Shown here in pieces: positions 53,337 through 63,708 of a stretch of 64,000 nt of DNA (position 1 is its first letter; the number at the start of each line of letters is the position of its first letter). Location of the stretch: assembly GCA_005765155.1 (NCBI GenBank), contig VCCP01000006.1, forward strand, positions 1,376,501 through 1,440,500, read 5' to 3'. The translations under genes and the position numbers were made by a program. Source of the DNA: Zelopaecilomyces penicillatus (lineage: Eukaryota; Ascomycota; Sordariomycetes; Hypocreales; Pseudodiploosporaceae). The notes under the pieces are model-generated. The model searched no databases, was not told the DNA's origin, and saw only the letters and a program-made list of their open reading frames with translations.

Positions 53337-54014
53337 TCAAAAGATGCGCAAACTTTCCCTCGCCTGCTCCCACCAAACCCTCGACAGCCAAGCCGACACC
53401 AATGCATCACGAGTCGGCGCTGCCATCTCAGCGCTGACCAGAAGAGACATCAAACCATCTCTATCCATTTCTCGCGCCACCAGTTGATCCTTGTCGTTGC
53501 TCCATTCGTATTTGACCGCCCGATCCCGCGCGGGCACAGCAGAAAACAACAAGTCCCGACATACCAGCTTATTATCGGTGCCTTGCATGGCGCGGTACAC
53601 GCGATAACCCTTTGCGTTGGAGAGCTTGCGAGCGCGGAAGCTTGTGAGTCCAAAGGAGCAGAGGCTTTGCCGGGAAGTGCACTCTGCGTGGTACTCAAAA
53701 GTCGGGGCTGTAATAACTGTCGGGTGCTTCAGATCGTATATGTGTTTCTTCCGTGTAGATAGCTGGGCGACGCCGCCGGGGGCTTTGACGGCGTAGTCCA
53801 GCCTTTCTACCCGAACGCTCCGGTTGGAGTCGTTTAAGAAGCCGATGGAGTGGGATAGCTCGTAGAGCGGCGCTGCCAAGGGATCCGATGAGTGGATGAA
53901 GCGGCCAGCAACATATAACGTAGTCGGCGGCAGGACGTCGAGGGCCAACGGTGATGCAGATATCGTGGCTGCCGCGGCCGTATTGGAGTCGCCGTATGAG
54001 GGAGGATTATCCAT
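53337..54014 (-). CDS. Conserved hypothetical protein with PY motif, 225 aa
   Basis: Single exon. The frame is open from 54059, with ATGs at 54059, 54044 and 54014. I prefer 54014 (MDNPPSYGDSNTAAAATISA), since the NPPSY start is what I would expect of a PPxY ligand for Nedd4/Rsp5-type WW domains. The rest has no recognised fold: LDVLPPTTLYVAGRFIHSSD, then LDYAVKAPGGVAQLSTRKKH, IYDLKHPTVITAPTFEY, and a Trp-rich C-terminus (SAWLSRVWWEQARESLRIF). No membrane segment or signal peptide. The strong, continuous frame with a sensible composition supports a real gene, found in many filamentous ascomycetes under the hypothetical label. A role with Rsp5-like ubiquitin ligases is suggested only by the PPxY motif. 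Confidence 0.72.
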   Translation of the reverse strand: MDNPPSYGDSNTAAAATISASPLALDVLPPTTLYVAGRFIHSSDPLAAPLYELSHSIGFLNDSNRSVRVERLDYAVKAPGGVAQLSTRKKHIYDLKHPTVITAPTFEYHAECTSRQSLCSFGLTSFRARKLSNAKGYRVYRAMQGTDNKLVCRDLLFSAVPARDRAVKYEWSNDKDQLVAREMDRDGLMSLLVSAEMAAPTRDALVSAWLSRVWWEQARESLRIF

Positions 54015-55270
54015 CTTTCTCTCCAGCTTTTTACTTTGGGTCATACCGCAACAGTCCAAGAGCTCATAGTTGTGCGCGTGGCCGAGGTCTTGAACTGGTC
54101 ATAAAGGACGTCATTGAGACGCTCGGGTCATCGGTCGCTATGATAAGAAACAAAGCGTACTGGCGATGTGCTTTTTGGAAGGCAGCGCGATATGCGGAAT
54201 GGGCGGTTTCACTGAGGGAATAAAAGAGGTTTTGGCGACACGTTTCGGCAGCAAAGCCACAATTCTACGGCAGATGACCCCCCCGCTATTCAACAGATGC
54301 CAGAAAGGCCATTTGAGGTTGCTTTTTCTAGTCTGCCTTGGTGGTGCGGATACCACATGACGGCTGGCCAGATCCGTACCTAAAAATGCTTCGCCTGATG
54401 GAAAGGTAGCATTATTGGTGGTAAATACCGTGTGAGCAAGTTCTAAGTAAGTGCCTTGGGGAAACTCAGTGCTTGATAAGCCTCAGCCTCAACAAGGCTT
54501 CATTATGGGCTCACAGAGAATGGAGGGTTTGTCCGGTGGGGGCGGTCCAGAGTCTTTATAAGTGCAATGTTAATTGAAACAAAAAAATGGAACTGGAACT
54601 GGAACATCTTGACTTCATGGTACAGTGGCCCACATGGCGGTACAGTCATTGAAAGACACGGATTTTAGCCTCTCCCGTCACCATGAGACGGGTCAAGAGC
54701 AGCTGAAATGGACAGCCACGACGACGCTGAAATGTAACCTCTAAGGCCGAAAGGGGTTAAATGTCCAAACTGATGGCTCCCACGTATGTACATGTGCTTT
54801 TTTGACATTGAAAGCTGAGCATCGTCATCCCAACAATGTAGCATATTGATACAGGATGCCAATCTGCTCTGGCCAGCATCCCCAGTACGGAAAGCGCCGA
54901 GCAAATTTCCTCAACAACACAAAACACTAGAAGCCCGTAATATGCAGGTCTGTGGACGAGAACATTCTTATATCCGCTGGTGCCCAAAACATGAAGAAGT
55001 TACGGAGTTAGCGGCGAGCCCCGAATAAGGCTGCAGGCAGCCAAGACGTCTGTCTTCCTCTAATACCTTGTAATTACGGTTAATGATTTTCTGATGTAGA
55101 TCTTGCCAGCATTAGCGTCGACTGGGGGAGTCAACCGCGCTGAGTCAATCGCGTCGTGTCAACCCGCAAGGATGCATTGTAGTGTTGATGGGATCACGCC
55201 TTCGGGATAGCCAAGCGAAAGAGAAAAAGGGGGGACCGGCGACTATTTGCAGCTGGCTATTCATAAGGCA
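54015..55270. other. Intergenic, 1.25 kb
   Basis: Contains the promoter of the minus-strand gene and otherwise no supported gene. Borders the first copy of the diverged repeat at 55271. Confidence 0.45.
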
Positions 55271-55550
55271 GGCGGACATGGGCTGGCTGTGCGGAGATAC
55301 AGATTGCGCCAGCCCCCCCCTCCTCCTCATGAGCTGATCTGAAAACGGATGATTCAGCAGCCCCCAAAGTCACCTGGGCTGAGATTTGGCTTCGTTTCAG
55401 TAGGTAGGCTGAAAACTATCAGACGACTGTCAATGCGAAAGGTCGAGAACCACAACCGATAAATCATAAGATGCTGCTCAAATTCTCACCTTGAAGCTGG
55501 CACATATCAGGTGGGCTTGATGATCAAACTCCGCCTGTTTATAAATGCAT
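55271..55550 (+). repeat. Diverged dispersed repeat, copy A
   Basis: Aligns over its whole length, in the same orientation, with 57163-57450. Shared anchors include GGCTGGCTGTG, GTTTCAGTAGGT, and CAAACTCCGC(C/T)TGTTTA(T/C)AAATGCAT at the end. The copies differ by many substitutions and small indels. Noncoding; the TTTATAAATG near its end could be a TATA-like element. Confidence 0.75.
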
Positions 55551-55590
55551 GATCCTTGTTTCAGGTCCCAAGACGAAATGAAGCCTCATA

Positions 55591-55648
55591 TGCTAGATAT
55601 TGCTAGATATTGCTGGCTATTGCTAGCTATTGCTGGAAACTGCTAATA
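55591..55648 (+). repeat. 10-bp tandem repeat TGCTAGATAT
   Basis: Five consecutive 10-base units plus a partial sixth: TGCTAGATAT twice, then TGCTGGCTAT, TGCTAGCTAT, TGCTGGAAAC and TGCTAATAC. It lies 40 bases past repeat copy A. Confidence 0.85.
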
Positions 55649-56574
55649 CAATACTCGGAGCAGTGCTCCTAGGGGTAAACAAAGCTCTTGGTAAGATTGA
55701 TTAATTGCCAGTCAGTGTTTTCACACTGGTCAGTGATTGGGGTGGCTTTGCGGCTTGGAACGTCCTATAAGGAAAGCAAATCTTGAAGCTAAGTTCCGTA
55801 CAGATCATACACAACACTCGCAATTAGTGTTACAAAGAAGACTGTAAGTAGCATAGCATGCTACTAATACTCATCTATATTAATCTATTCCTGATCTGCC
55901 ATATTGTATCGAAAAGGCTTTTTGGTTTATGCTATGACGCATTTCGCGTCTGATGTTGAGCAGGGCCCAAAGTTCGCCGAGGCTAAACATATTAGCCATG
56001 ATAACAAAGCGCTATGAGATAAGAAAAGATAAAATAACGCTAACTGTGGAGAGACAAGGTATAGTGCTTTACACTGTAAGTTCCCATTGCATATACTGGA
56101 AGGTACGCTGGTCTTTTCTCGCGAAGACTAACCTTGGGTAATGAGGAAGGAAAGCCCTCATATATCACAGAAAAAAGGAGCAAGAATTATTTAAATAGCA
56201 CCCTGTCTGGCTAAGTACGATATCGACCAGGTCTTTGATATTCGGCCTGTAGTAGATCATCTGGTACTACGAATAACTGCATTATATAAGTGTAGTGCCT
56301 TGGTATATAGTCTGTGGTTGAACCTTAAAATGCCCTTTCTACCTTCTTACTTAATTATGAATGGTGTAGAGTCTGTTGAATTCTTGCTTCGATAAGAAAT
56401 TAACTATCATATTGTGGGATTGTTGCCAAACTTTAAATCGGAGAAGAATGAGAAAATTATACGTCAACATACAAAATCATTCACATAGACTTATACATAT
56501 AAACTATCCAGTATTCTGTTATTAACAATGACCAGTCTACCTCTCTGATAGTCGCAGCTCATTTCCACCCGAAA
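55649..56574. other. AT-rich segment between the repeat copies
   Basis: AT-rich, with frequent stops. No protein family is recognised. It could be the decayed interior of a mobile element, since it is flanked by copies A and B. Confidence 0.35.
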
Positions 56575-57048
56575 ATGGAAGAGGAGTGTTGCCGAGTGCT
56601 GGTTGCCAATATCATTTGTAGGGGTGCTCTGAGCCTCCTGGCGTGCTTCATTGAGAACCAGATCGTTCAACGTCGAGACATCACCATAAAACTTGGACGC
56701 CAACTACAATACAACCTGAAGATTCCCGAGTGTCTGCAGGTTGTCACCGCTGAAGACCCAGGACTTGAAGACGAGGATATTCGGATAAGCGCCTTTATAT
56801 TATGCTATTCAATCTTCTGCGCAGTCCTTGGATGTTGCGCCGCGGTGTCTTTGAAATGCACATTGCTGGATACTTGGATCTTTTGTGTTGTTATCATTAA
56901 CCCCTGCTGCATTTGTATTTTCATATGGTTATATCTCATCTTGGCAAAGAGGAGACGACTGAGCAGAAGAAACATACATGGGGAGCTTGAGAGCGACAGA
57001 GATCCTGGCCTGAACAGTCTTCTCAACGATATCTGGACTTGCTACTAG
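56575..57048 (+). CDS. Possible small membrane protein, 157 aa (weak)
   Basis: Frame from ATG at 56575 to TAG at 57046-57048. Two hydrophobic segments are visible (ISAFILCYSIFCAVLGCCAA, about 81-100, and WIFCVVIINPCCICIFIWLY, about 101-120 or later), followed by a basic RRRLSRRN. The amount of Cys is high. I recognise no family. It lies in an AT-rich area between two copies of a diverged repeat, where selection on coding function is doubtful, so the frame may be a chance one or part of a dead element. The length of 157 codons in AT-rich DNA is the main support. Confidence 0.3.
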   Translation: MEEECCRVLVANIICRGALSLLACFIENQIVQRRDITIKLGRQLQYNLKIPECLQVVTAEDPGLEDEDIRISAFILCYSIFCAVLGCCAAVSLKCTLLDTWIFCVVIINPCCICIFIWLYLILAKRRRLSRRNIHGELESDRDPGLNSLLNDIWTCY

Positions 57049-57162
57049 CCTTAGCCTAAGATATTCCGCCAGTCTTAGCTGCTACAAGGGGCGTCAAATT
57101 TCGCAAAGTTTGGCAGCTAAAACACCTACACTTGCTTGACCTTATTACATTATGACAGGTTA

Positions 57163-57450
57163 GGCGGATATGGCTGGCTGTGCCGGAGATGCGGAGTGTG
57201 CGAGGCCCTCCTCATGCGCTGACTTGGAACGAATCATTCAGCGGCCCTCTCAAGTCGCCTGGCCTGCTGGGATTGTCCTTGACCACATGGCGGCGTTTCA
57301 GTAGGTCAACTAATTATTATCCCATCAGACGGCCAATGCGGAAGATCGAGGACCGCAACCGACACACCAAGAGGCTGTCAAAATTCCAACCAAGAGGCTA
57401 GCAAATATCGGTGGACTTGATGACCAAACTCCGCTTGTTTACAAATGCAT
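57163..57450 (+). repeat. Diverged dispersed repeat, copy B
   Basis: Direct copy of 55271-55550 (see there), 1.6 kb downstream. Copy B keeps more CG dinucleotides in places where copy A has TG or CA (for example GATGCGGAG against GATACAGA). This would fit RIP-type or deamination changes in copy A, but I did not count all sites. Confidence 0.75.
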
Positions 57451-58636
57451 CTGAATCAAGCTGCCTCACTAAAAAAAAAAAAAAAGACAAGCAAAAAGCG
57501 CTGCTTACTGGACTTTTCGTCGTTTTGGGATGAGATGAGGTGCAAAAACTCCGCCAAGTGGAAAATTCACAAGAAACATGCGCAAACCCTAAAAAGGCAA
57601 AAAAAGGTGGCAGGATGACAAGTTCGCGATTTTTCCCTGTAACAGTAGTTTGGTGCGACGGATGTCATGCTTTTTTTTCATGTGTGGTTAGGTCGGATAT
57701 CCTGCGTTCGGAAACATCGGCGTATGCAACCATCGCAAGGCTTTGTGGTGTTGTGAGTTACCCTGTGTTGGTTAGATCCATAGCCATAGCCATGGCCATG
57801 TGTCGGGGACCTGCTAGTGACGGTTTCAAGAGATGGCTTTTCTTTTTAATTATCATACCATAGTTAGAGTACCTAGCTCTCTGACCTGGTCTATGCGCTG
57901 CCCGTCGACGATAATGCGCTTTCCATCCATCTAATCACACAAAGTCGCATAGTAAATGGAATCATCAATCAATGCTGTCATGGACTAGTACAATGAGGGT
58001 TCGGTAATGGTTTGCCGGCCAACTGAATGAATACCCATCCATCCATGCCACGTTTGCCGAGTTGACCCGCACTGTTGGATCCAGCTCTGTTATGCCATGC
58101 TGTACTAATGCAAGTAATTCTAATAAAAGTAATACCAATGTCCACACACCTCTCTCCCTCTCCCTCGCATGGAATAGGGCTGAGCCTTTGGCGGAGCGAA
58201 TTGCGCAGGCAGCCGTCGATTGCGGAGTTTAGGTATCCTTACTGTAATATGGCACCATCACCACTACCACCACCACCACTAGTGACATCGTTATCCTAGT
58301 TGCCCGTATAGGAAAGAGAAGGTAGTGCATCAAGTTAACCTCAAGGGCGGCGCTGAATGCAGTAAAACATGCTTGGTTACATGCTTCAACCAACAACTTG
58401 GAACACCTACCTATCAGTAAACTCTACGTGTTCCCCTCACAGTTTTTTTTATTTGACGAAAAGTAAGGTTTTCCCATAACTATTCCCAACAACCAACAGC
58501 AAAACCCCCCCAAAAAAATCGCCCTGTTTTGCAAGGCGAGGCCCTTTCGGCTCCGTTAAAGCACCGCCATTGGCAGATCGGAAACCGGATCCCGGGGTCA
58601 CTAGTAGCAAGCTTCGCTCGCAAGTACCTAGGCTAC

Positions 58637-58663
58637 CAACAACAACAACAACAACAACAACAA
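58637..58663 (+). repeat. CAA trinucleotide repeat
   Basis: About nine CAA units in noncoding DNA. Confidence 0.9.
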
Positions 58664-58884
58664 TCCTTGGCAACACTCAACTTACATCAAACCGAAGAAA
58701 CGAAGAAGAGATCATGCCCTTGCAAGCCACTGTAATTCCGGCTAAGTCCGTACTATTTTATACATTTTCATCTGTATGGATGGGATTTTATGTTTTCGTC
58801 ATGTTATGCTAAAGCCATGTGGTCTCTTCCCATCGCTGTGCCCGGTGATAAGGCTACAACCAGTAGGTGGGGGTGGGGGTGGAT

Positions 58885-58903
58885 GGGGGGGGGGGGGGGG
58901 GGG
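58885..58903 (+). repeat. Poly-G run (19 G)
   Basis: Uninterrupted G homopolymer in noncoding DNA, with shorter G runs just before it. G-quadruplex formation is possible. Confidence 0.9.
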
Positions 58904-59002
58904 AGAGTGATCCCATGGAAGCAAGACAATTGAAGATAACGCAGATATGCTATGCTACCAGACTAAAATCACTGCATTAGAGAATCTGACAAGCCCAAAA
59001 GT

Positions 59003-59030
59003 CTCACTCACTCACTCACTCACTCACTCA
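59003..59030 (+). repeat. CTCA tetranucleotide repeat
   Basis: Seven CTCA units in noncoding DNA. Confidence 0.9.
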
Positions 59031-59253
59031 GGATCCATAGCCTCGTAGATACCCTCTTTTTAAAGATTTCTCCCCCAAAACCCGCCCAGCAAAAGTATGT
59101 ATGCGGACTTTAGCCAGTCTTGTCTCCGACGCCTTCTCTTTCTTATCCACCCAAAAGTTGCGTTCTACTGTGCCCCATCATCAAATGATATTTCGTCAGA
59201 GACACCAAAAAGTCTCCGGCAAAAGGGCGCCCGCCTAGTGGGGACCCTGTCAT

Positions 59254-59275
59254 TTCTCTCTCTCTCTCTCTCTCT
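59254..59275 (+). repeat. CT dinucleotide repeat
   Basis: About ten CT units in the upstream region of the efflux pump. Confidence 0.85.
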
Positions 59276-59756
59276 TTTGGCGAGGCAAAAAAAAAAGGAA
59301 CAACGCTAGTTGGGATGTTTTCGATTCCGCAACCCCCAAATAAAAAATCGGGTCCGCTTGTCATCAAAGTCCGCCGCTTTGATCTGTACCAAAAGTTGCC
59401 GGCTATTGGGCGGGAGTCAGGGCGGGACAAGGGCAGGAAGGGTTTGGGATTGCATGGGGGTGACGGATATGGTCTAAGCTCGTATTTCTGGGTGCTTCAC
59501 ACGCTTGCTTGACTCCGAGTCTGACCGGGTATTCACATTAAGTAAGTGCTCGGTTATCGTTCTCTTGTACAGTGGTGTAGTAGACTTTGTGCATCTGAGA
59601 CTTGGGCATAACCGCAGTCACATTGCTATATCTACCTCAGTCCCCTCCATGATTCCATCGAAAAGAAAGTCTTAGATTTCCTACTATAACTTACACCAAT
59701 ATTCCTTGATCTCGGTAACCCTCTTACACTACCCATCTTCTACTTACGCCACCAAA

Positions 59757-59781
59757 CAACAACAACAACAACAACAACAAC
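59757..59781 (+). repeat. CAA repeat in the 5' leader of the efflux-pump gene
   Basis: About eight CAA units ending five bases before the ATG at 59787, so almost surely within the mRNA leader. Unstructured CAA leaders are known to favour translation in other systems. An effect here is inference. Confidence 0.8.
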
Positions 59782-59786
59782 CTACC

Positions 59787-61751
59787 ATGGTGGCCACATC
59801 CACCACCTTGGATGTCCCAAGAGACACAGTTCACTCTCCATCTGCTGCTACGACACTCGCCGGCGAAGATATGATGGAAGACAAGACCCGGGACTCTGGT
59901 TCCAGCGCCAGGGGAGACGATGAGAAGAGTCTCCGGCATTCCATCGATATACCGAGTGATCAGCTTCGCGACGATGAATACCCCTCAGGATTTCAGATGT
60001 TCTTCATCATCTTGGCCCTAGTTCTCGGCGTTTTCCTTTTGTCACTTGACATGGTAAGTAATAAACCACTCACGCACGATTCTCGATTCGTAAGGCACAC
60101 CAAGGCTTGTCTGAAGATACTGACTAGACCCGACGTAGACCATTGTTGCCACGGCTATCCCCAAAATCACGGAAGATTTCAAAGGCCTCGACAAAGTTGG
60201 TTGGTATGGCGCTGCCTTCTTCATGACTGTTGGTGCTTTTCAGTCAACTTGTAAGTTCTCTCCTTTAATCGAAGTCTTCGCCACAACCCAAATCCCCCGC
60301 TTGGTCTCTCCGTACTAACAGCTTCATCCAGGGGGCAAAATCTATAAATACTTCCCTCTAAAGGCAGCTTTCCTCACTTCCATCCTGATTTTCGAGGTTG
60401 GTTCTACCATCTGCGGCGCCGCTCCCAACGCTGAAGCCCTCATCACCGGCCGTGCCATTGCTGGCGTCGGTGCCGCTGGTATTGGTGCTGGTGCCTACAC
60501 CATCGTTGCCTTCTCCGTGCCACCCAATAGACGACCCGCATTCACCGGCATCCTGGGCGCTTCGTATGGTCTGGCTAGCGTCATTGGTCCTTTGCTGGGT
60601 GGTGCATTTACTGATAATGTGTCTTGGCGATGGTGTTTCTATATCAATTTGCCTATTGGAGCCCTCTCGGCCGGCATCATCTTCTTCTTTTTCAACACTC
60701 CTCGCATTGCTGTGCCAGAGGAGGCCCCCTTATTCGAGAAGTTCAGACAGATGGATCCGATTGGCGTTGTTCTCATGATGGGCGCAACCGTATCGTACAT
60801 CTTGGCTGTCCAGTACGGTGGTGTCGCACATGACTGGGATTCCTCAGTAGTCATTGGCCTCCTTGTTGGCTTTGTTGCCATCATGGCTCTATGGGCTTTC
60901 CTCCAGTGGTATCAAGGCGAGCGCTCCATGTTGTCCCCGCGACTGTTCAAATCTCGCACTATCGTCATTATGTGCGCTTTCACGTTTCTTCTTTCAGGTG
61001 GCTATTTCGCAGCCATCTATTATATCCCCATATACTTCCAGTCCGTTCACGACACCACGCCTACTATGAGTGGTGTTCGGAATCTTCCATTCATCATTGC
61101 GGTAACCTTTGCAACCATTGCCAGCGGTGCTTTGATTACCGTTACCGGTTATTACCAGCATCTGCTCATTGGTGGTGCCGCAGTTGCCACCATCGGTTCA
61201 GGTCTTTTGTACTTGCTTGATCTCGACACGTCTGCTGGAAAATGGATTGGATACCAGATCCTTGCCGGCGCCGGCTGGGGAATTGCTTTCCAGATCCCCA
61301 TGATAGCAGTGCAGGGTTCCGTCTCACCGTCTGATCTCTCTTCGGCAACCGGCATGCTTCTTTGTAAGTCTTTCTCAGCCCTTCTCCTTCCCTCTAAATT
61401 ATAGCCACCCACAGATCTAACACACCCTTGTCTTTAGTTTTCCAAGGATTTGGTGGTGCATTCCTTGTCTCGGGCTCTCAGGCCGCTTTCATCAACCAGA
61501 TGCTCAAACATGTTCTGAAGGACGTTCCTGAAATCGACAAGAGTGCTTTGATTCTTTCGGGTGCCACCGAGATTCGCAAAGTCTTCTCCTCTGCCGAGAT
61601 TCCCTTCGTTGTTGAAGGATACATGACTGGTCTAAAGGTTGTTTTTGCCATTTGCATTGCCTGCACGGGCTTGGCAACGCTGATCTCTTTGGGCACACGG
61701 TGGAAGAAGCTCCAGCCAGAGAACCTTGCCCAGGCTGGTGGTGCAGCTTAA
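59787..61751 (+). CDS. MFS multidrug/toxin efflux transporter (DHA2, 14-TM type), 574 aa
   Basis: Four exons: 59787-60053, 60139-60250, 60332-61363 and 61438-61751, introns of 85, 81 and 74 nt. Junctions give LLSLDM|TIVATAIPKIT, FQS-T|WGKIYKYFPLK and GMLL|FFQGFGGAFL, all in frame and family-like. A 65-residue cytosolic N-terminus precedes about 14 membrane segments. Motif DMTIVATAIPKI (about 88-99) and the FLTSILIFEVGSTICGAAPN region are characteristic of the drug:H+ antiporter family that includes fungal efflux pumps such as AflT- and Tri12-like proteins. Motif C is SYGLASVIGPLLGGAFTD. Expected function: proton-driven export of drugs or secondary metabolites at the plasma membrane. The substrate is unknown, and no biosynthetic cluster adjoins it. 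Confidence 0.93.
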
Positions 61752-62541
61752 GAGAGCCGTGGCACGTTGGCATTAATACCAAAAAGAAGAATGCATTGGC
61801 GGAAACCACACAATACCCTCAGTATAGTGGGTGCCGTACACATTTGGATTGGGTTAGATTTGATATTAAGTTGGGAACTTGGGTGCATATCAAGGAGTTT
61901 CGGGTAATGGAGTCCACTTGTAATCATTGTTATTTAGTTTTTTTCCATTGGCTTACATGGCGGCCTATCCACACTCAATTAATGTGTTTGTCAACGAAAT
62001 AAAGCTCTTTTTGTGAAGATTGTACCATTTTGAATGAAGCTTGGAGCTGGAGTGAGTATTCATCGTGATACTTGCAGTCCATTCTGAAAGCAGGCAAGCA
62101 GACTAGAGAGTTGCCTCTGAGGAAATGCTTTCTTTGTCTGCTTTCCTTTGAACTTTTGGTTTGTGTTTGCGTATTCATTGTCCAGTCATTCCTTTGTCAA
62201 AATATTTAATCTCGGTACGTAGTCGTACATAATTGGTAGGAGGGGAAGTATCACTTGTCAGGTTGTCACTACTCTGGCACAAAGGGTCAACTCGCTTATT
62301 AAGCCTCGGCACCATAGAGATAAAAGCTCCGATAAGCCGCCATCTCGAAATCACCCACCTCGGACTCGAAACTGCGCAGCAGAAACCGTCACGAAAACTG
62401 CCCTGCCCCCAGCCATTGAGGCTCAACAATGGGCTGCGAGGCACTGGCTGCCACCTGTAATTCTTCTTCCTTGCCTAAACCTTTCTTCCTTCAAACTCCT
62501 AGAAATCCGCATAATACCAATCCCTCTTAAACACGATCATC
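61752..62541. other. Intergenic, 0.79 kb
   Basis: 3' flank of the efflux pump and promoter of the pantothenate synthetase gene. No gene is supported. Confidence 0.5.
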
Positions 62542-63708
62542 ATGCTGCGGTCTTCGTTCCGCTCACAGCTCGGCCTGCGGGCTGCTGCTGCTACTGCCGT
62601 GTCTGCTGCTACCATTGCTCGACCCCAGCAACAGCAGCGCTCAGCATTTCTCAGGACCTTGCGAACTGTTACTGAAACAATCCCAAAGACTCCCATTCGA
62701 GTCCTGCGCAGCCTTGAGGTCGTTCGAAAATGGAGAAAGCCGCATGTGGTCAACCATCGCAGCGTCGGCCTCGTCCCGACTATGGGTGCTCTTCATGAGG
62801 GCCATTTCGCTCTAATTAGAGCTGCTGCTCGTGAAAATCACCATGTTGTTGTCAGCATCTATGTCAATCCAGCCCAGTTTGGCATCCGTGAGGATCTTGC
62901 CTCATACCCTGTTACCTGGGACGCCGATACTGCAGCTCTTGCCCGGCTGGACCGGGAGCTCGCCGATGATGGTGGTAATCTCGGCCGCATCTCGGCCGTG
63001 TTTGCGCCGACCACCTCCGAGATCTACCCTTCAGGCTTCCCCGGACAAGAGATTGATAGCAAGGGTAGCTTTGTCACCATCACACCCGTTGCTGAAGTGC
63101 TCGAAGGCGCCAGTCGACCAACCTTCTTCCGCGGCGTTGCGACCGTGTGCATGAAGCTCTTCAACATTGTCCAGCCTGACCGTGTCTACTTTGGCCAGAA
63201 AGATGTACAGCAGACGGTCGTTATTCGACGCATGGTCCAAGACTTCATGATGCCCACTGAGGTCGTCGTTTGCCCTACTGAGCGTGAGCCCAGCGGTCTT
63301 GCCCTGAGCTCGAGAAACGTCTATCTCGGCCCTCGCCGGCGCAAGGTTGCCCTTGTTCTTAGCAACGCCCTTCAAACCGCGGAGAATCTCTATAAAAATG
63401 GTCATCTCGATCGGGCCACTCTTCTGGGAGCAGCAAATGAAGTTACAAAGGCCGTGTTGCAGACGCAATCCAAGCTTGCTCCAGAACAACGTGCGACATA
63501 CGAGGTCGACTATATCTCGCTTGCTGACCCTGATTCTTTGCAAGAGGTTGATACTGTGGATCCTACCAAGGGCGCCGTTCTAAGTGGAGCTATCAAAATG
63601 TTACCTGTGGAGAAGCCACAAGAAGGGGAGGATCTGGGTCACTCAGGGGGCCCAGCAGTGAGATTGATTGACAATATCATCTTATCTCCAAAGGCTAAGG
63701 AGATCTGA
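62542..63708 (+). CDS. pan6: Pantothenate synthetase (pantoate--beta-alanine ligase), 388 aa
   Basis: Single exon, ATG at 62542. Catalyses ATP-dependent condensation of pantoate with beta-alanine, the last step to pantothenate (vitamin B5), a coenzyme A precursor. The ATP-binding HIGH-like motif is PTMGALHEGH (79-88), with NPAQF at 109-113, FGQKD at 217-221 and the KMSKS-like SGLALSSRN at 251-259. The family's usual C-terminal domain (YISLADPDSL, then AIKML) follows. The N-terminus up to about residue 45 is rich in Ala, Arg, Ser and Gln and lacks acids until Glu45, resembling a mitochondrial presequence. Yeast Pan6 lacks such a long one, so dual or mitochondrial location is an inference. It is longer than bacterial PanC (about 280 aa) because of this leader and small insertions. 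Confidence 0.95.
   Translation: MLRSSFRSQLGLRAAAATAVSAATIARPQQQQRSAFLRTLRTVTETIPKTPIRVLRSLEVVRKWRKPHVVNHRSVGLVPTMGALHEGHFALIRAAARENHHVVVSIYVNPAQFGIREDLASYPVTWDADTAALARLDRELADDGGNLGRISAVFAPTTSEIYPSGFPGQEIDSKGSFVTITPVAEVLEGASRPTFFRGVATVCMKLFNIVQPDRVYFGQKDVQQTVVIRRMVQDFMMPTEVVVCPTEREPSGLALSSRNVYLGPRRRKVALVLSNALQTAENLYKNGHLDRATLLGAANEVTKAVLQTQSKLAPEQRATYEVDYISLADPDSLQEVDTVDPTKGAVLSGAIKMLPVEKPQEGEDLGHSGGPAVRLIDNIILSPKAKEI

Larger units (their letters stand above)
57451..59786. other. 2.3 kb gene-poor, microsatellite-rich promoter region
   Basis: No gene supported. Contains an A-run (57472-57485), CAA repeats (58637-58663), a 19-G run (58885-58903), CTCA repeats (59003-59030), CT repeats (59254-59275) and a CAA leader repeat (59757-59781). 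The end carries the efflux-pump promoter. Confidence 0.5.
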
